A stretch of DNA of 64,000 nucleotides, taken from Episyrphus balteatus (taxonomy: Eukaryota > Arthropoda > Insecta > Diptera > Syrphidae). The notes under the pieces are model-generated. The model searched no databases. It saw nothing but the letters and a program-made list of their open reading frames with translations, and was not told the DNA's origin. The stretch covers positions 31,483,679 to 31,547,678 of the forward strand of contig NC_079135.1 of assembly GCF_945859705.1 (NCBI RefSeq). Direction: 5' to 3'. Positions 1 to 10,065 of this stretch are shown piece by piece (within the stretch, counting starts at the first letter, position 1; the number at the start of each line of letters is the position of its first letter). The translations under genes were made by a program, and so were the position numbers.

Positions 1-2803
1 CTGCTGGTGGTTCGTTCACTGTTCGCCAAGATAGCTCTGAACCTTTGGGACGTGGTACAAAGATAGTTTTGTACATCAAAGAGGATCAGACTGATTATTT
101 GGAAGAGAGCAAGATCAAGGAGATTGTTAACAAACATTCCCAATTTATTGGCTATCCAATTAAGTTGCTTGTTGAGAAGGAACGTGATCAGGAAGTAAGT
201 GATGATGAAGCTGAGAAAGATGATGAAGAGAAGAAGAAGGAAATGGAGACTGATGAACCAAAGATTGAAGATGTTGGTGAAGATGAGGATGCTGACAAAG
301 ATGCTGATAAGAAAAAGAAGAAGACTGTTAAAGTTAAGTACACAGAAGATGAAGAATTGAACAAGACTAAGCCGATTTGGACAAGGAATCCAGATGACAT
401 CTCCCAGGAGGAGTATGGCGAGTTTTACAAATCTTTGACCAATGATTGGGAAGATCATTTGGCTGTGAAGCACTTTTCTGTTGAAGGTGAGTTGGTTTTT
501 TTTTTTGTTTTCTTGTTAAATACTTGGGTATTTTCATAAACGTAGGAAATCGTCTTTCTGCCTTGTTACATTTATCAACACACACCAATTCTGAAATAAC
601 ACATATATTACATTAAGGTGGCACAAACAAAATACATACCCTCTTCTTTTAATAGTGGATTTAAAAAAAACGTGCGATTCAAATTTGAAACAAATGATCG
701 ATAGAAAAAAATATTTCCAATTAGGGTGTTCAAAAAAGCTTTTGTTTTGAGTTTGAAAAAAAAAATGGGTTTAAGTGTACAGAAAGTTTGTTAAAGCCTG
801 GTACTCTGCTCGCGCTAAATTTTAGCTCCTATACATCGATAAATTTTATCTGAGCTAAAATGGATCCCATACAAATTATCGATAACTTGTATGGGAATTT
901 TATCTCGGCTAAAATTAAGCGCGCGAACAGCGTACCAGGACCAGGCTTAAGTGCGTTTTTTGCTATAGTAATTTAACTTCATATAGAATTAATTAAATAA
1001 ATTTTGGTTGCATTCCAAGAGTAAATGAAAAATGTAGCCTTTTTCTGAGCTCCTTAATGCGAATTTATCCAATTTTAAATTATATTTCATAAATCATGTT
1101 TTACAAACTTTTTTTGTAGTGAAAATCAATTTTTTTTTTAATTAATAAAGAAAAAAATTTGCACCACCCTAATGCCAATTTTTTTTTTCTTTGATATTCT
1201 GGTCAAAATAAATATCCACGTTATTTTTTTTTTTTTATTTCACAAGGAACTGTAGAAGATAACATTTTTTAAGAGCCACCCTAATACAAAAAAATTAAAT
1301 TTTTACTCTATAATCAAAAAACACGATTTAGATATTTTTTGTGTAATCATTGTATATATAAACTAGTTTATATATACAAGGGTGTAATTCAAAAACGAAA
1401 TTTTTCAAAAATGAAAAAAAAGAAACATTTCTTGCACCACATTATTAATATTTTTTTCGTGAACTTGAAATACCTTTTTATAATGATTCATCAAAAATTT
1501 ATGATTAGTTTTTGAAAAACCCCCCTTTTTACAACTGAATCAAATTCTTATTAAACTGTCTATGAATTTGTAATTAAATTTGCATTTTTTCTATTTTTCA
1601 GGTCAATTGGAATTCCGTGCTCTTCTCTTTATTCCACGTCGTGTGCCATTTGATCTCTTTGAAAACCAAAAGAAGCGCAACAACATCAAGTTATACGTGC
1701 GCAGAGTATTCATCATGGACAACTGCAACGATCTCATCCCAGAGTATTTGAACTTCATGAAGGGAGTTGTTGATTCAGAGGATCTGCCATTGAACATTTC
1801 TCGTGAAATGCTCCAACAAAATAAAGTACTCAAAGTTATCCGCAAAAACTTGGTCAAGAAATGCATGGAGTTGTTTGAAGAGTTGAGCGAAGACAAGGAG
1901 AACTACAAGAAGTTCTATGACCAATTCAGCAAGAATCTTAAATTGGGTGTTCATGAAGATAGCAATAACCGAGCCAAAATTGCCGACTTTTTGCGATTCC
2001 ATACTTCGGCATCTGGGGATGATTACTGTTCATTGGCTGATTATGTTAGTCGCATGAAGGAGAACCAAAAGCATGTTTACTTCATTACTGGCGAGTCTAA
2101 GGATCAAGTGAGCAACTCTGCCTTTGTTGAACGTGTCAAGAAACGTGGATTTGAGGTTGTCTACATGACTGAGCCAATCGATGAGTATGTCATTCAACAC
2201 TTGAAGGAATATAAGGGCAAACAATTGGTGTCGGTGACTAAGGAAGGTTTGGAATTGCCAGAAGATGAGGAGGAGAAGAAGAAGCGCGAAGAGGACAAGG
2301 CCAAGTTTGAGAATTTGTGCAAGGTTATGAAGTCGATTTTGGACAACAAAGTTGAGAAGGTTGTCATTTCAAATCGTTTGGTTGAATCTCCTTGCTGTAT
2401 TGTCACCTCTCAATTTGGTTGGTCAGCCAATATGGAGCGTATCATGAAGGCTCAAGCCCTGCGTGATTCATCCACTATGGGATACATGGCTGGCAAAAAA
2501 CACTTGGAAATTAATCCAGATCATCCAATCATCGAAACTCTCCGCCAAAAAGCCGATGCCGATAAGAACGACAAAGCTGTTAAGGATTTGGTCATCTTAC
2601 TTTTCGAAACATCCCTGCTTTCATCTGGTTTCTCATTGGACAGCCCACAAGTTCATGCTTCAAGAATCTACCGTATGATTAAATTGGGTCTCGGTCTTGA
2701 TGAAGAAGAACCAATGGCGACTGAAGATGTACAGAGTGCTGGTGATGCTCCACCACTAGTCAATGACATAGAAGACGCTTCACACATGGAGGAAGTCGAT
2801 TAA
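1..2803 (+). CDS. Hsp83: Heat shock protein Hsp90 (cytosolic, Hsp83), 5'-partial
   Basis: ATP-dependent cytosolic chaperone that matures kinases, receptors and other clients. Coding pieces are 1-486 and 1602-2803; the gene starts before the window. The frame is open from base 3 and begins at the AGGSFTVR segment of the N-terminal ATPase domain, so roughly 155 residues are missing. Visible in order: end of the N-domain (GRGTKIVLYIKEDQ), the acidic/lysine-rich linker (about 195-330), the middle domain (FSVEG / QLEFRALLFIPRRVPFDLFE, then NISREMLQQNKVL with the catalytic-loop Arg), the C-terminal dimerisation domain, and the terminal MEEVD that binds TPR co-chaperones. The intron 487-1601 is GT-AG, phase 1, splitting the Gly codon of VEG. 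The stop is at 2801-2803. Identity is clear; the only doubt is the exact fly gene name. Confidence 0.97.
487..1601 (+). other. Intron inside the Hsp90 coding sequence
   Basis: Donor GTGAGT at 487, acceptor TTTTTCAG ending at 1601; removal restores the conserved protein exactly. It holds a TTAA-flanked foldback MITE (791-950), several AGGGTG / CACCCTAA motifs typical of MITE ends (near 722, 1165 and 1276) and a perfect 30-bp palindrome at 1350-1379. The rest is AT-rich without visible coding. Confidence 0.9.
791..950. mobile_element. Foldback MITE, TTAA-flanked family, copy 1
   Basis: The ends are AGCCTGGTAC and its inverse ACCAGGCT, with TTAA on both sides. The interior is an imperfect hairpin with paired GCTAAATTTTAGC / GCTAAAAT blocks around an ATCGATAACTTGTATGGG core. 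A short repeat of ACCAGG at the right end suggests a small local duplication. TTAA duplication is typical of piggyBac-type insertion, but no transposase is present, so the superfamily is inferred only from the target site. Confidence 0.75.
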
Positions 2804-3173
2804 GAAGCTGAAACTGTTGATAGTTTATAGAAAACCAAGTAGTAATTTATTTAAACTAAATTTTAAGATACTTTAAACAAACTAATTTTAACTAAAGGAT
2901 TCCATTTTTGTTTATTACCGCGTTATAGCGGCACGGCGACGTCATGTTAATATGGAGAAGTTTTTATTTTTTTTCAGTTTAAATAAATTGATTGAAGATA
3001 GGGATATTTTTATTTTTGTTTATATACTTTAGAGTTATAACAAATAAAATAAAAATAAATGTTAAAAGAAAAAATTTTGTTATCTTTTATTTTTTTAACT
3101 CCTAATGCGAATATTTTTTGAAGCTGAAATGATTTGATGATGAATTGGGAATAGTTTGGGTTTTGGGAATATG
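2804..3173 (+). other. Hsp83 3' UTR and flank
   Basis: AT-rich sequence after the Hsp83 stop. An AATAAA poly(A) signal lies at 2982-2987, about 180 bases after the stop, so the transcript probably ends near 3000. No coding is seen in the rest. Confidence 0.6.
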
Positions 3174-3717
3174 GGGCTCTTTCATAAATGCATGGTTGCG
3201 CAAGTCTGACGAATGCAAAGCTTTCATTAATGCAAATGACAAATGTCAGGTGTTCATAAATGTAAAACGCAAATATTTGCAGCGCAAATGTGCAAATGAA
3301 AAAATTCTCATGCGCAATGAATTTAAACTTAAAGAAAGAAGGAACATGACGTAAAAGATGATACAGCTTTTCTTTGTTTCTCAATTCTGTCAAAATATTA
3401 ATTGGAAATTCAAAGTTCAAGTCAAAATAACAAAAATAGCCGCGAATTTCTCCATATAATAAATTTGTAAATATTGACAGAAATGTTTAAAAAAAAGTTT
3501 TTTTTCTTAAAGGATGGAATTAAGATAATATATTGTTAATTTTGCAGAAGAGGTTGAATTGCAACTTAAAATTTTTGACAAATGACGCAAAGTCGCAAAT
3601 CAGAAAAAGTGTTCATAAATTCAAAGTAAAATACATGCGCAAATAGTTTTTCTGACATTAGTCTGATCGCAAATGACCGCATGTAAACAAAGCAACCATG
3701 CAATTATGAAAGCACCC
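3174..3717. mobile_element. Inverted-repeat element with GCAAATG-rich ends
   Basis: The left end reads GGCTCTTTCATAAATGCATG and the right end is a close inverse (CATGCAATTATGAAAGCACC), giving terminal inverted repeats of about 25 bp. Inside, GCGCAAAT / GCAAATG words recur on both arms. No transposase frame is seen, so this is probably a non-autonomous DNA transposon. Confidence 0.6.
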
Positions 3718-3917
3718 ATGTTTCTGTGAATCAATCAAAAAGCTTAGTCGAAATTTCGTTGCTTCAAGCATGGGAATTTACATCGGTCTTATCACGAATT
3801 TCATTCATAGTAGATTTGATATGAATACCTTGAATAAAGTGTGGTCGATGCAATCGAATATTGGCTTTTGTCCATTTTTTTTTTTAAGAAATCGATTTGA
3901 AATTGATTTTTTGTTCA

Positions 3918-4140
3918 GGGCCCTATTTTGTAAAACGATTATCGTTGAAACTACTTCGTTTTCGTTGAAATGCGACTACGTATTACGATAATCGTTTTAC
4001 TTCAACGATACTCGTTAATCTCTACGACTGCCATTTTCATATTGTTTGATTTTCGTTTCGTTTAGCTGTCATAAAAATATTATTGCGTCTGCTGGTAGAA
4101 TGCATGTGAGCCTCACAAAAATATTTTTTTTCGGTTTAGT
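3918..4140. repeat. Short inverted-repeat block of ACGATAATCG motifs
   Basis: The words GTAAAACGATTATCGTTGAA and ATTACGATAATCGTTTTAC face each other within about 80 bp, and CGTT / ACGAT words continue to the right. It looks like a decayed foldback repeat; boundaries are uncertain. Confidence 0.35.
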
Positions 4141-4146
4141 TTGACC

Positions 4147-4303
4147 TTAAAGCCTGGTACGCTGCTCGCGCTAAATTTTAGCTCCCATACAAATTATCGA
4201 AAATTTTTAGCCGAGATAAAATGGATCCCATACAAGTTATCGATAACTTGTATGAGAATTTTATCTCAGCTAAAATTTAGCGCGAGCAGCGTACCAGGCT
4301 TAA
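4147..4303. mobile_element. Foldback MITE, TTAA-flanked family, copy 2
   Basis: This is the cleanest copy: TTAA, then AGCCTGGTACGCTGCTCGCG, inverted at the right end to CGCGAGCAGCGTACCAGGCT, then TTAA. About 150 bp, nearly all self-complementary. Confidence 0.8.
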
Positions 4304-4513
4304 GGACCAGTTGTACAAACGTGGTTCAGCCTCGGATCAGGAATTTAACCCACCGATTTCGGCGGATTAGCTGCGATTCAACTTCGGTTCAAGCATGTAT
4401 GTGGCTATTTTTACATATGTGAACCTTGAAAGAGTTCTAAAACGCAACCTTACCACCAATTTCAGAAGATAAAAGTTGCTGAACCACGGATTAAATATTT
4501 GTACAACTGGCCC
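4304..4513. mobile_element. Foldback MITE with GGACCAGTTGTACAAA ends
   Basis: The left end GGACCAGTTGTACAAACGTG and the right end TTTGTACAACTGGCCC are inverted, and both arms carry GTGGTTCAGC / GCTGAACCAC next to the ends. It abuts the TTAA MITE on its left. No coding capacity. Confidence 0.6.
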
Positions 4514-4887
4514 TAAGACTTCCTCGTTTTGCATAGTCGCTCTTTGTCGTGACTATCGTTAACTTCACTATCGTTGACTTGCCGCTCGTTTCGTATCACG
4601 TAATATACAACCAGTAAAACATACTCGGCACAATGTTTACGGCACGTAAAACGCATTGAAATCGATTTTAATTCGATTGTTTTTTGTTGAAAGAAATTCG
4701 ACATAATCAAATATAGTTTTCTATAAAAAATGGTCGCTTGGACCAAATTAGCTACTGCCTTTACTAGATTTTATCGAATCAAGTCAATTTTTATTTTATT
4801 GTAGCAAGTTAAGTGCTAGCACCCCAGAATCCCTCCGTAATGAGAATTTGTACGCATTTTTTCATTGGGAACGGATTCTGTGATTGT

Positions 4888-4926
4888 GTTTTTCGGCTAA
4901 AATTTAGCGCGAACAGCGTACCAGGC
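4888..4926. mobile_element. TTAA-family MITE fragment (right end only)
   Basis: The right end CGGCTAAAATTTAGCGCGAACAGCGTACCAGGCT is present (first bases near 4892) but no matching left half is found next to it, so this is a truncated copy. Confidence 0.6.
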
Positions 4927-4970
4927 TATAGGAAATAAATTCAGAAGAATTTTGGCAAATTCTTCGCTCA

Positions 4971-5107
4971 AGCCTGGTACGCTGTTCGCGCTAAATTTTA
5001 GCAGAGATAAAATTCCCAAAAATTTTATCTGAGCTAAAATGGATCCCATACAAATTATCGTTAACTTGTATGGGAATTTTATCTCGGCTAAAATTTATCG
5101 CGAACAA
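4971..5107. mobile_element. TTAA-family MITE, right-truncated copy
   Basis: It starts with AGCCTGGTACGCTGTTCGCG, continues through the hairpin core and stops in CGCGAACAA without the terminal CAGCGTACCAGGCT. Flanking TTAA is absent on the left. Confidence 0.65.
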
Positions 5108-5144
5108 TAGAGAAAAATCGAGGATCCGAATATTTTTGCTTCTG

Positions 5145-5298
5145 TAAAGCCTGGTACGCAGCTCGCGAAATTTTAGCTCCCATACAAATTATCGAAAATT
5201 TTTAGCCGAGATAAAATGGATCCCATACAAGTTATCGATAACTTGTATGGGAATTTTATCTCAGCTAAAATTTAGCGCGAGCAGCGTACCAGGCTTAA
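5145..5298. mobile_element. TTAA-family MITE, tandem copy
   Basis: A full-length copy, AAGCCTGGTACGC to GCGTACCAGGCTTAA. Its right-hand TTAA (5295-5298) is shared with the next copy, so two elements stand head to tail across one TTAA. Confidence 0.75.
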
Positions 5299-5435
5299 AG
5301 CCTGGTACGCAGCTCGCACTAAATTTTAGCTCCCATACAAATTATCGAAAAATTTTAGCCGAGCTAAAATCTATCCCATACAAATTATCGATAACTTGAA
5401 TGGGAATTTTATCTCGGCTAAAACTTAGCTCGATC
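5295..5435. mobile_element. TTAA-family MITE split by the copia insertion
   Basis: This copy runs from the shared TTAA to AAACTTAGCTCGATC, where the copia LTR begins. The missing right end resumes after the second LTR at 10047 (CGATCTGCGTACC...AAGGCTTA, to about 10069). Joining the two sides over the 5-bp duplication gives the expected MITE terminus. Confidence 0.75.
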
Positions 5436-5631
5436 TATTGGAATAACAATATGCGGCGTTGAAGCCTTTCATCAAACCAACATAATCGTTTATTAAGAGT
5501 CCCTATATATGTATGTGTTCTGAACATGTTCATTTTAAATGAACATTCATTTTGTTTTATCGAATAAACCTTCTTCTTGTTTTAACCTTCGTTTAGTAAG
5601 TACACGCGTTTTCTTTTGCTCTGCAATTACA
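5436..5631 (+). repeat. Left LTR of the copia element
   Basis: 196 bp beginning TATTGGAATAACAATATGCG and ending GCTCTGCAATTACA. Identical to the right LTR. It contains an ACATGTTC...GAACATTC partial palindrome and an AATAAA near its middle that could serve in transcript processing. Confidence 0.95.
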
Positions 5632-5648
5632 GGTTATGTGCCCAACCA
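5632..5648 (+). promoter_or_regulatory. Retrotransposon primer-binding site
   Basis: GGTTATGTGCCCAACCA directly follows the left LTR. It resembles the internal initiator-tRNA-Met segment used to prime Drosophila copia (known for copia; here inferred from the match), with one or two differences. Confidence 0.65.
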
Positions 5649-5728
5649 TTATTAATTAAAAAGAAGAATAAAAAAAAATTCAATAAATTTTTTAAGTTCC
5701 CAAATAAGTTTTTTTGAAAACTCGGAAG

Positions 5729-8700
5729 ATGTCGAAGTCGGATAGCAACCTTTCGTTCGAGAAGCTGCTTGGACGGCAGAATTATTGCAATTGGAAAATT
5801 GCAATGCAAGCTTTTCTCGATCTTGATAATTTGTGGTCCGGAGTCATGGAATATGACTTGGACGAGAACGGACAGCCTAAAACTGCTATAGACGTGGACA
5901 AAGACAGAAGGGCAAGAAGCAAAATTACCCTTGCGATTGACTCAATTTGCTACATCCATATTCAGAGCGCCACGTCAGCGAAAGATATGTGGCAGAAGTT
6001 GGCGGATGCCTATGAAGACAATGGTCTGACGCGTCGTGTTGGTTTACTTCGAAAATTGATAACCACTTCTTTGTCAAACTGCGGTTCGATGGATCGCTAT
6101 GTCAACGAAATTATATCGTCTTCACAGGCGTTGAACGGTATTGGTTTCCCAATCAACGAAGAGTGGGTAGGTACGCTACTTTTGGCGGGCTTATCAGAAG
6201 AATATCGCCCGATGATTATGGCGCTTGAAAACTCTGGCACCAGCATTACAGGTGACGCCATCAAAACGAAACTTCTTCAAGAGATGCAGCCCGGAGAAAG
6301 TGATAATGCAGCGCTTTTCTCGTCGAAACACCAAAAGTGGCAACCCAACAACAAACAAAAGCGGAAAGGACCGAAATGTAGACGGTGCAACAACTTCGGG
6401 CATATAGCAAAGAATTGCCAAGTTAATTCTAGCGACGGTGGTAAGAAATTTAATGCATTTGGTGTGGCGCTTTCCACAATTGGCCTTGGAAGTCGCGATG
6501 AATGGTTCTTCGACTCGGGGGCAACATCACACATGACGTCGTTGCCCGATGTTCTTCTAAATTCAAAAAGAACGACAGGCACAGTCATCGTGGCAAATGG
6601 AGGTGAAATGAAAATTGAATCAACCGGCAATATTTTAATGAGAACTGGCATAAGCAATGACGATTTTGTTGAGGTTAGGGATGTGCAGCACATTCCCGAT
6701 TTAACCACAAATTTGTTGTCTGTTAGTCGCATTGTAAAGCGAGGTCACACCGTTGTATTTCAGAGCAAAGGGGTTGAAGTGCTCGATCAAAATAAAAAGG
6801 TAATTGCAACTGGTACTCTAACAAATGATTTATTTCGATTAGACACAGCACAACCGAACAAAGCACTAACTTGTGGCTCAACAACAACCCGAGAACTCTG
6901 GCACAGAAGAATGGGCCACCTTAATTACGACAGCCTGAACAAATTAAATAACGGCTTAGCCAATGGAATAAATTTCTCCAACAAAGTCGAAAAGGATTGC
7001 AAAATTTGTCCTATCGGCAAACAAATAAGACTACCCTTCAAAAAGCAAGGTAAGAGAGCTAATGAAATTTTAGAAATTGTGCATTCGGACATCTGTGGTC
7101 CAATGGAACATGAGTCTCTCGGGGGCAATCGTTATTTTTTATCATTCATTGACGACTTTACGAGAAAAATTTTTGTATATGTTTTAAAAACGAAGTCAGC
7201 ACACGAAGTGTGCGAAAAATTTCAAGAATTTATAAGTTTTGTTGAAACCCAAAGTGGTAAGAAAATCAAAAAGATCCGTTCAGACAACGGAAAAGAGTTC
7301 TTAAACTCGAAATTTCAAAACATAATTAAAATAAAGGGTATCCACCACCAGACAACAAACGTTCATACGCCAGAGCAGAACGGGCTAGCCGAAAGAAACA
7401 ACAGATCGATAGTAGAGAAGGCCAGATGCATGCTTGCAGATGCCAACTTGTCGAAGTCGTTTTGGGCGGAAGCCGTAGCATATTCTGTATACCTGTTAAA
7501 TCGATCACCTTCCAAAGGCACAGGCATTACTCCTGAAGAGGCATGGACTGGATTCAAACCAGATTTATCACTCATAAAAGTGTTCGGCACAACAGTCATG
7601 TCACACATCCCTAAGATAACTCGACAAAAGTTCGACCCGAAAGCACATGAATGCATACTTACCGGATTTGACGAAAATACTAAAGGTTATCGTCTTTACG
7701 ATCCCATCAAAAATATTATTTTCAAGAGCCGCAATGTAACCTTCATCAATGAAGATATTTGCGATGGTGAATCTTCACGAAAATATCCGATGGTAAAACA
7801 ATGCAGTGAAAACAGTGCGCCTAAAACTCCGAGATTTGTTGAATTGAATTTATTCAACGAAGTCGACAATAATCTCCAAGAAGGTGTTGAACTCAACAAC
7901 TCGATGTCTTGTAAGGATGGTTTAAGCCTAGACGAAGGTGACAACTCCCACTCAGATGTATTCAATCCAATTGTGAATGATCCAGATGTGGCAATCCCCA
8001 ATTCCAATGTCGATGCGCTGCCCAAGCAACCTAACTCAAAGTTAACAAAATTAAGGCGCAGCGAAAGGGAGCGCCATATACCAGAAAAATATAAAGATTA
8101 CATCACAGGCGAAAACATTAGTTCTTCTTCTGACAATGACGATCTCTATGATGACTGCGAACCCGAGATGAACCAGCATGTTACAGCAGATGACGAACTC
8201 GAATCTGGACTTGTGGCGCCTCAATCGTATCCCAATAGACTTTTTTCGGTTGAAAACCAACTAGTGCTAAACTCTCACGATTCGAGGCGCATACCCCAAG
8301 GCAAGTATCCTAAAATAAATTCTTTTGAAAATCAAAATACTGCTAAGAATTTCTTACAGCAAAACATGGAAGACCCAACGACTCCCGAAGAAGCCTTATC
8401 GAGACCAGATGCAGGCCGATGGAAGTTGGCCATGGAGGAAGAGTTCCAGTCATTGATGGCAAACAACACTTGGTCATTGGTGGATCTACCAAATCATCGT
8501 AAGCCAATAAAATGTAAATGGGTTTATCGAACCAAACGAGACGTCACTGGTCAAATTGACCGACACAAGGCAAGACTTGTGATCAAAGGATACTCGCAGC
8601 GGAAAGGGGTGGATTTTGACGAAACGTACTCACCAGTTGTACGTCACAGTTCCCTGCGGTATCTCTTTGCACTCGCCGCCCAACTTGACCTTCAAATAGA

Positions 8701-9832
8701 GCAGATGGATGCCATCACCGCCTTTTTGCAAGGTGAATTATCAGAAGCCATCTATATGGAGCAACCCCCATTATTTGTGGACCAAGCAAATAAATCAAAA
8801 GTCTGTATGCTTAACAAAGCGCTATACGGACTCAAACAATCCAGTCGCGTATGGAACATGGAACTGGACCAAGCCCTAAAAGCGTCCGGATTACTGCAAT
8901 CTAGTTTTGATCCATGCGTCTACTACAGGATTAATAAAAACGATGTCCTCATACTAGCTGTATATGTGGACGACATGAAAATGAAGGAACTTGGACCAGC
9001 GACACATATTCTAGGAATGCGTATCACCAAGGGTCAAAATTCATACGCTTTGGACCAAGAGCAGTACATTGAATCAATTTTACTTAAATTTGGAATGACG
9101 GAATCCAAACCAGTGAAGACACCGATGAATGCCAGTCTAAAGTTGTCAGCCCAAGATGGTGAATTGGAAAACATCCCGTACCAGGAGGCAATCGGATGCC
9201 TCATGTATCTGTCCCAATGCACCCGACCGGATATAAGCTTCACCGTCAACACTTTAAGTCGTTTTAATTCGAAACCAGGACGAGAACACTGGCTAGCTGT
9301 AAAACATCTGTTTCGTTATCTACGTGGAACATCCTCGTTAAAGCTGACATTCCAAAAAGATGAAAGTCCTGACGTCATTGGATTCACGGATGCAGATTGG
9401 GCAGCCAACATAGAAGACAGAAAGTCTACGACAGGTTTTGTGTTTTTAGCTCAAGGAGGAGCTATATCGTGGTGCTCCAAAAGGCAACATACTGTTGCAT
9501 TATCATCATGCGAAGCGGAGTACATGTCGTTATCAGCAGCAGTACAAGAAGCCATCTGGTGGAATGGCCTTCGAAATGAAATTACGAAACAGCGTAGCAC
9601 TCTCCAAATTATGTGCGACAATCAAAGTGCAATCGATATCTCAAAGAATAATGGGTTTCACCCTCGAACGAAGCACATTGACATTCGTCACCATTTTGTG
9701 AAAGACGTTCTCGCTAAAGGCGAAATTCAAGTCAACTATATATGTTCACAAGAACAAATCGCAGATGTCCTAACGAAGCCGCTGGACAAAGTCAAGGTGG
9801 AAACTTTCCGGACGGCTATGGGAATACAATAG
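5729..9832 (+). CDS. Copia-type Gag-Pol polyprotein with RT deletion
   Basis: 1367 residues, uninterrupted. The first ATG (5729, MSKSDSNLSF) is chosen; the frame opens slightly upstream without ATG. In order: copia Gag-like region; zinc knuckle CX2CX4HX4C at 217-230; protease DSGATSH from Asp262; GAG-pre-integrase ELWHRRMGHLNY with the integrase HHCC zinc site; integrase catalytic D454, D519 and E555, exactly D,D35E; RT with YVDD at 1079-1082; RNase H with TDADWA at about 1220, CEAEY and DNQSAI. Anomaly: after YVDD the protein goes straight to MKMKELGPATHILGMRI, whereas copia RTs usually have about 20-30 more residues there. The loss is in frame. RT activity is therefore doubtful, while the other domains look intact. 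Confidence 0.95.
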   Translation: MSKSDSNLSFEKLLGRQNYCNWKIAMQAFLDLDNLWSGVMEYDLDENGQPKTAIDVDKDRRARSKITLAIDSICYIHIQSATSAKDMWQKLADAYEDNGLTRRVGLLRKLITTSLSNCGSMDRYVNEIISSSQALNGIGFPINEEWVGTLLLAGLSEEYRPMIMALENSGTSITGDAIKTKLLQEMQPGESDNAALFSSKHQKWQPNNKQKRKGPKCRRCNNFGHIAKNCQVNSSDGGKKFNAFGVALSTIGLGSRDEWFFDSGATSHMTSLPDVLLNSKRTTGTVIVANGGEMKIESTGNILMRTGISNDDFVEVRDVQHIPDLTTNLLSVSRIVKRGHTVVFQSKGVEVLDQNKKVIATGTLTNDLFRLDTAQPNKALTCGSTTTRELWHRRMGHLNYDSLNKLNNGLANGINFSNKVEKDCKICPIGKQIRLPFKKQGKRANEILEIVHSDICGPMEHESLGGNRYFLSFIDDFTRKIFVYVLKTKSAHEVCEKFQEFISFVETQSGKKIKKIRSDNGKEFLNSKFQNIIKIKGIHHQTTNVHTPEQNGLAERNNRSIVEKARCMLADANLSKSFWAEAVAYSVYLLNRSPSKGTGITPEEAWTGFKPDLSLIKVFGTTVMSHIPKITRQKFDPKAHECILTGFDENTKGYRLYDPIKNIIFKSRNVTFINEDICDGESSRKYPMVKQCSENSAPKTPRFVELNLFNEVDNNLQEGVELNNSMSCKDGLSLDEGDNSHSDVFNPIVNDPDVAIPNSNVDALPKQPNSKLTKLRRSERERHIPEKYKDYITGENISSSSDNDDLYDDCEPEMNQHVTADDELESGLVAPQSYPNRLFSVENQLVLNSHDSRRIPQGKYPKINSFENQNTAKNFLQQNMEDPTTPEEALSRPDAGRWKLAMEEEFQSLMANNTWSLVDLPNHRKPIKCKWVYRTKRDVTGQIDRHKARLVIKGYSQRKGVDFDETYSPVVRHSSLRYLFALAAQLDLQIEQMDAITAFLQGELSEAIYMEQPPLFVDQANKSKVCMLNKALYGLKQSSRVWNMELDQALKASGLLQSSFDPCVYYRINKNDVLILAVYVDDMKMKELGPATHILGMRITKGQNSYALDQEQYIESILLKFGMTESKPVKTPMNASLKLSAQDGELENIPYQEAIGCLMYLSQCTRPDISFTVNTLSRFNSKPGREHWLAVKHLFRYLRGTSSLKLTFQKDESPDVIGFTDADWAANIEDRKSTTGFVFLAQGGAISWCSKRQHTVALSSCEAEYMSLSAAVQEAIWWNGLRNEITKQRSTLQIMCDNQSAIDISKNNGFHPRTKHIDIRHHFVKDVLAKGEIQVNYICSQEQIADVLTKPLDKVKVETFRTAMGIQ

Positions 9833-9841
9833 ATGACTCTT

Positions 9842-9850
9842 AAGGAGGAG
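9842..9850 (+). promoter_or_regulatory. Polypurine tract of the copia element
   Basis: AAGGAGGAG immediately precedes the right LTR, the expected plus-strand primer for an LTR element. It lies just after the Gag-Pol stop. Confidence 0.8.
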
Positions 9851-10046
9851 TATTGGAATAACAATATGCGGCGTTGAAGCCTTTCATCAAACCAACATAA
9901 TCGTTTATTAAGAGTCCCTATATATGTATGTGTTCTGAACATGTTCATTTTAAATGAACATTCATTTTGTTTTATCGAATAAACCTTCTTCTTGTTTTAA
10001 CCTTCGTTTAGTAAGTACACGCGTTTTCTTTTGCTCTGCAATTACA
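9851..10046 (+). repeat. Right LTR of the copia element
   Basis: 196 bp, base-for-base the same as the left LTR by reading; followed by the CGATC target duplication. Confidence 0.95.
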
Positions 10047-10065
10047 CGATCTGCGTACCTACAAG

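Larger units (their letters stand above)
5436..10046 (+). mobile_element. Complete Ty1/copia LTR retrotransposon
   Basis: LTRs at 5436-5631 and 9851-10046 are each 196 bp and identical by reading, running TATTGG...TTACA. Direct 5-bp duplications CGATC flank the element (5431-5435 and 10047-10051). A primer-binding site follows the left LTR and a purine tract precedes the right LTR. One long Gag-Pol frame fills the interior in the copia order protease, integrase, RT, RNase H. Identical LTRs mean a recent insertion. The RT carries an apparent in-frame deletion (see the Gag-Pol entry), so the copy may not move by itself. Confidence 0.95.

Noticed and set aside
487..539. Continuation of the Hsp90 reading frame past GELVFFFVFLLN
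   Set aside because: It is translation into the intron; the donor GTGAGT at 487 and the QLEFRALLF exon at 1602 restore the conserved protein.
5714..5728. Upstream start of the copia frame (five extra codons)
   Set aside because: That start is TTG; the first ATG is at 5729.
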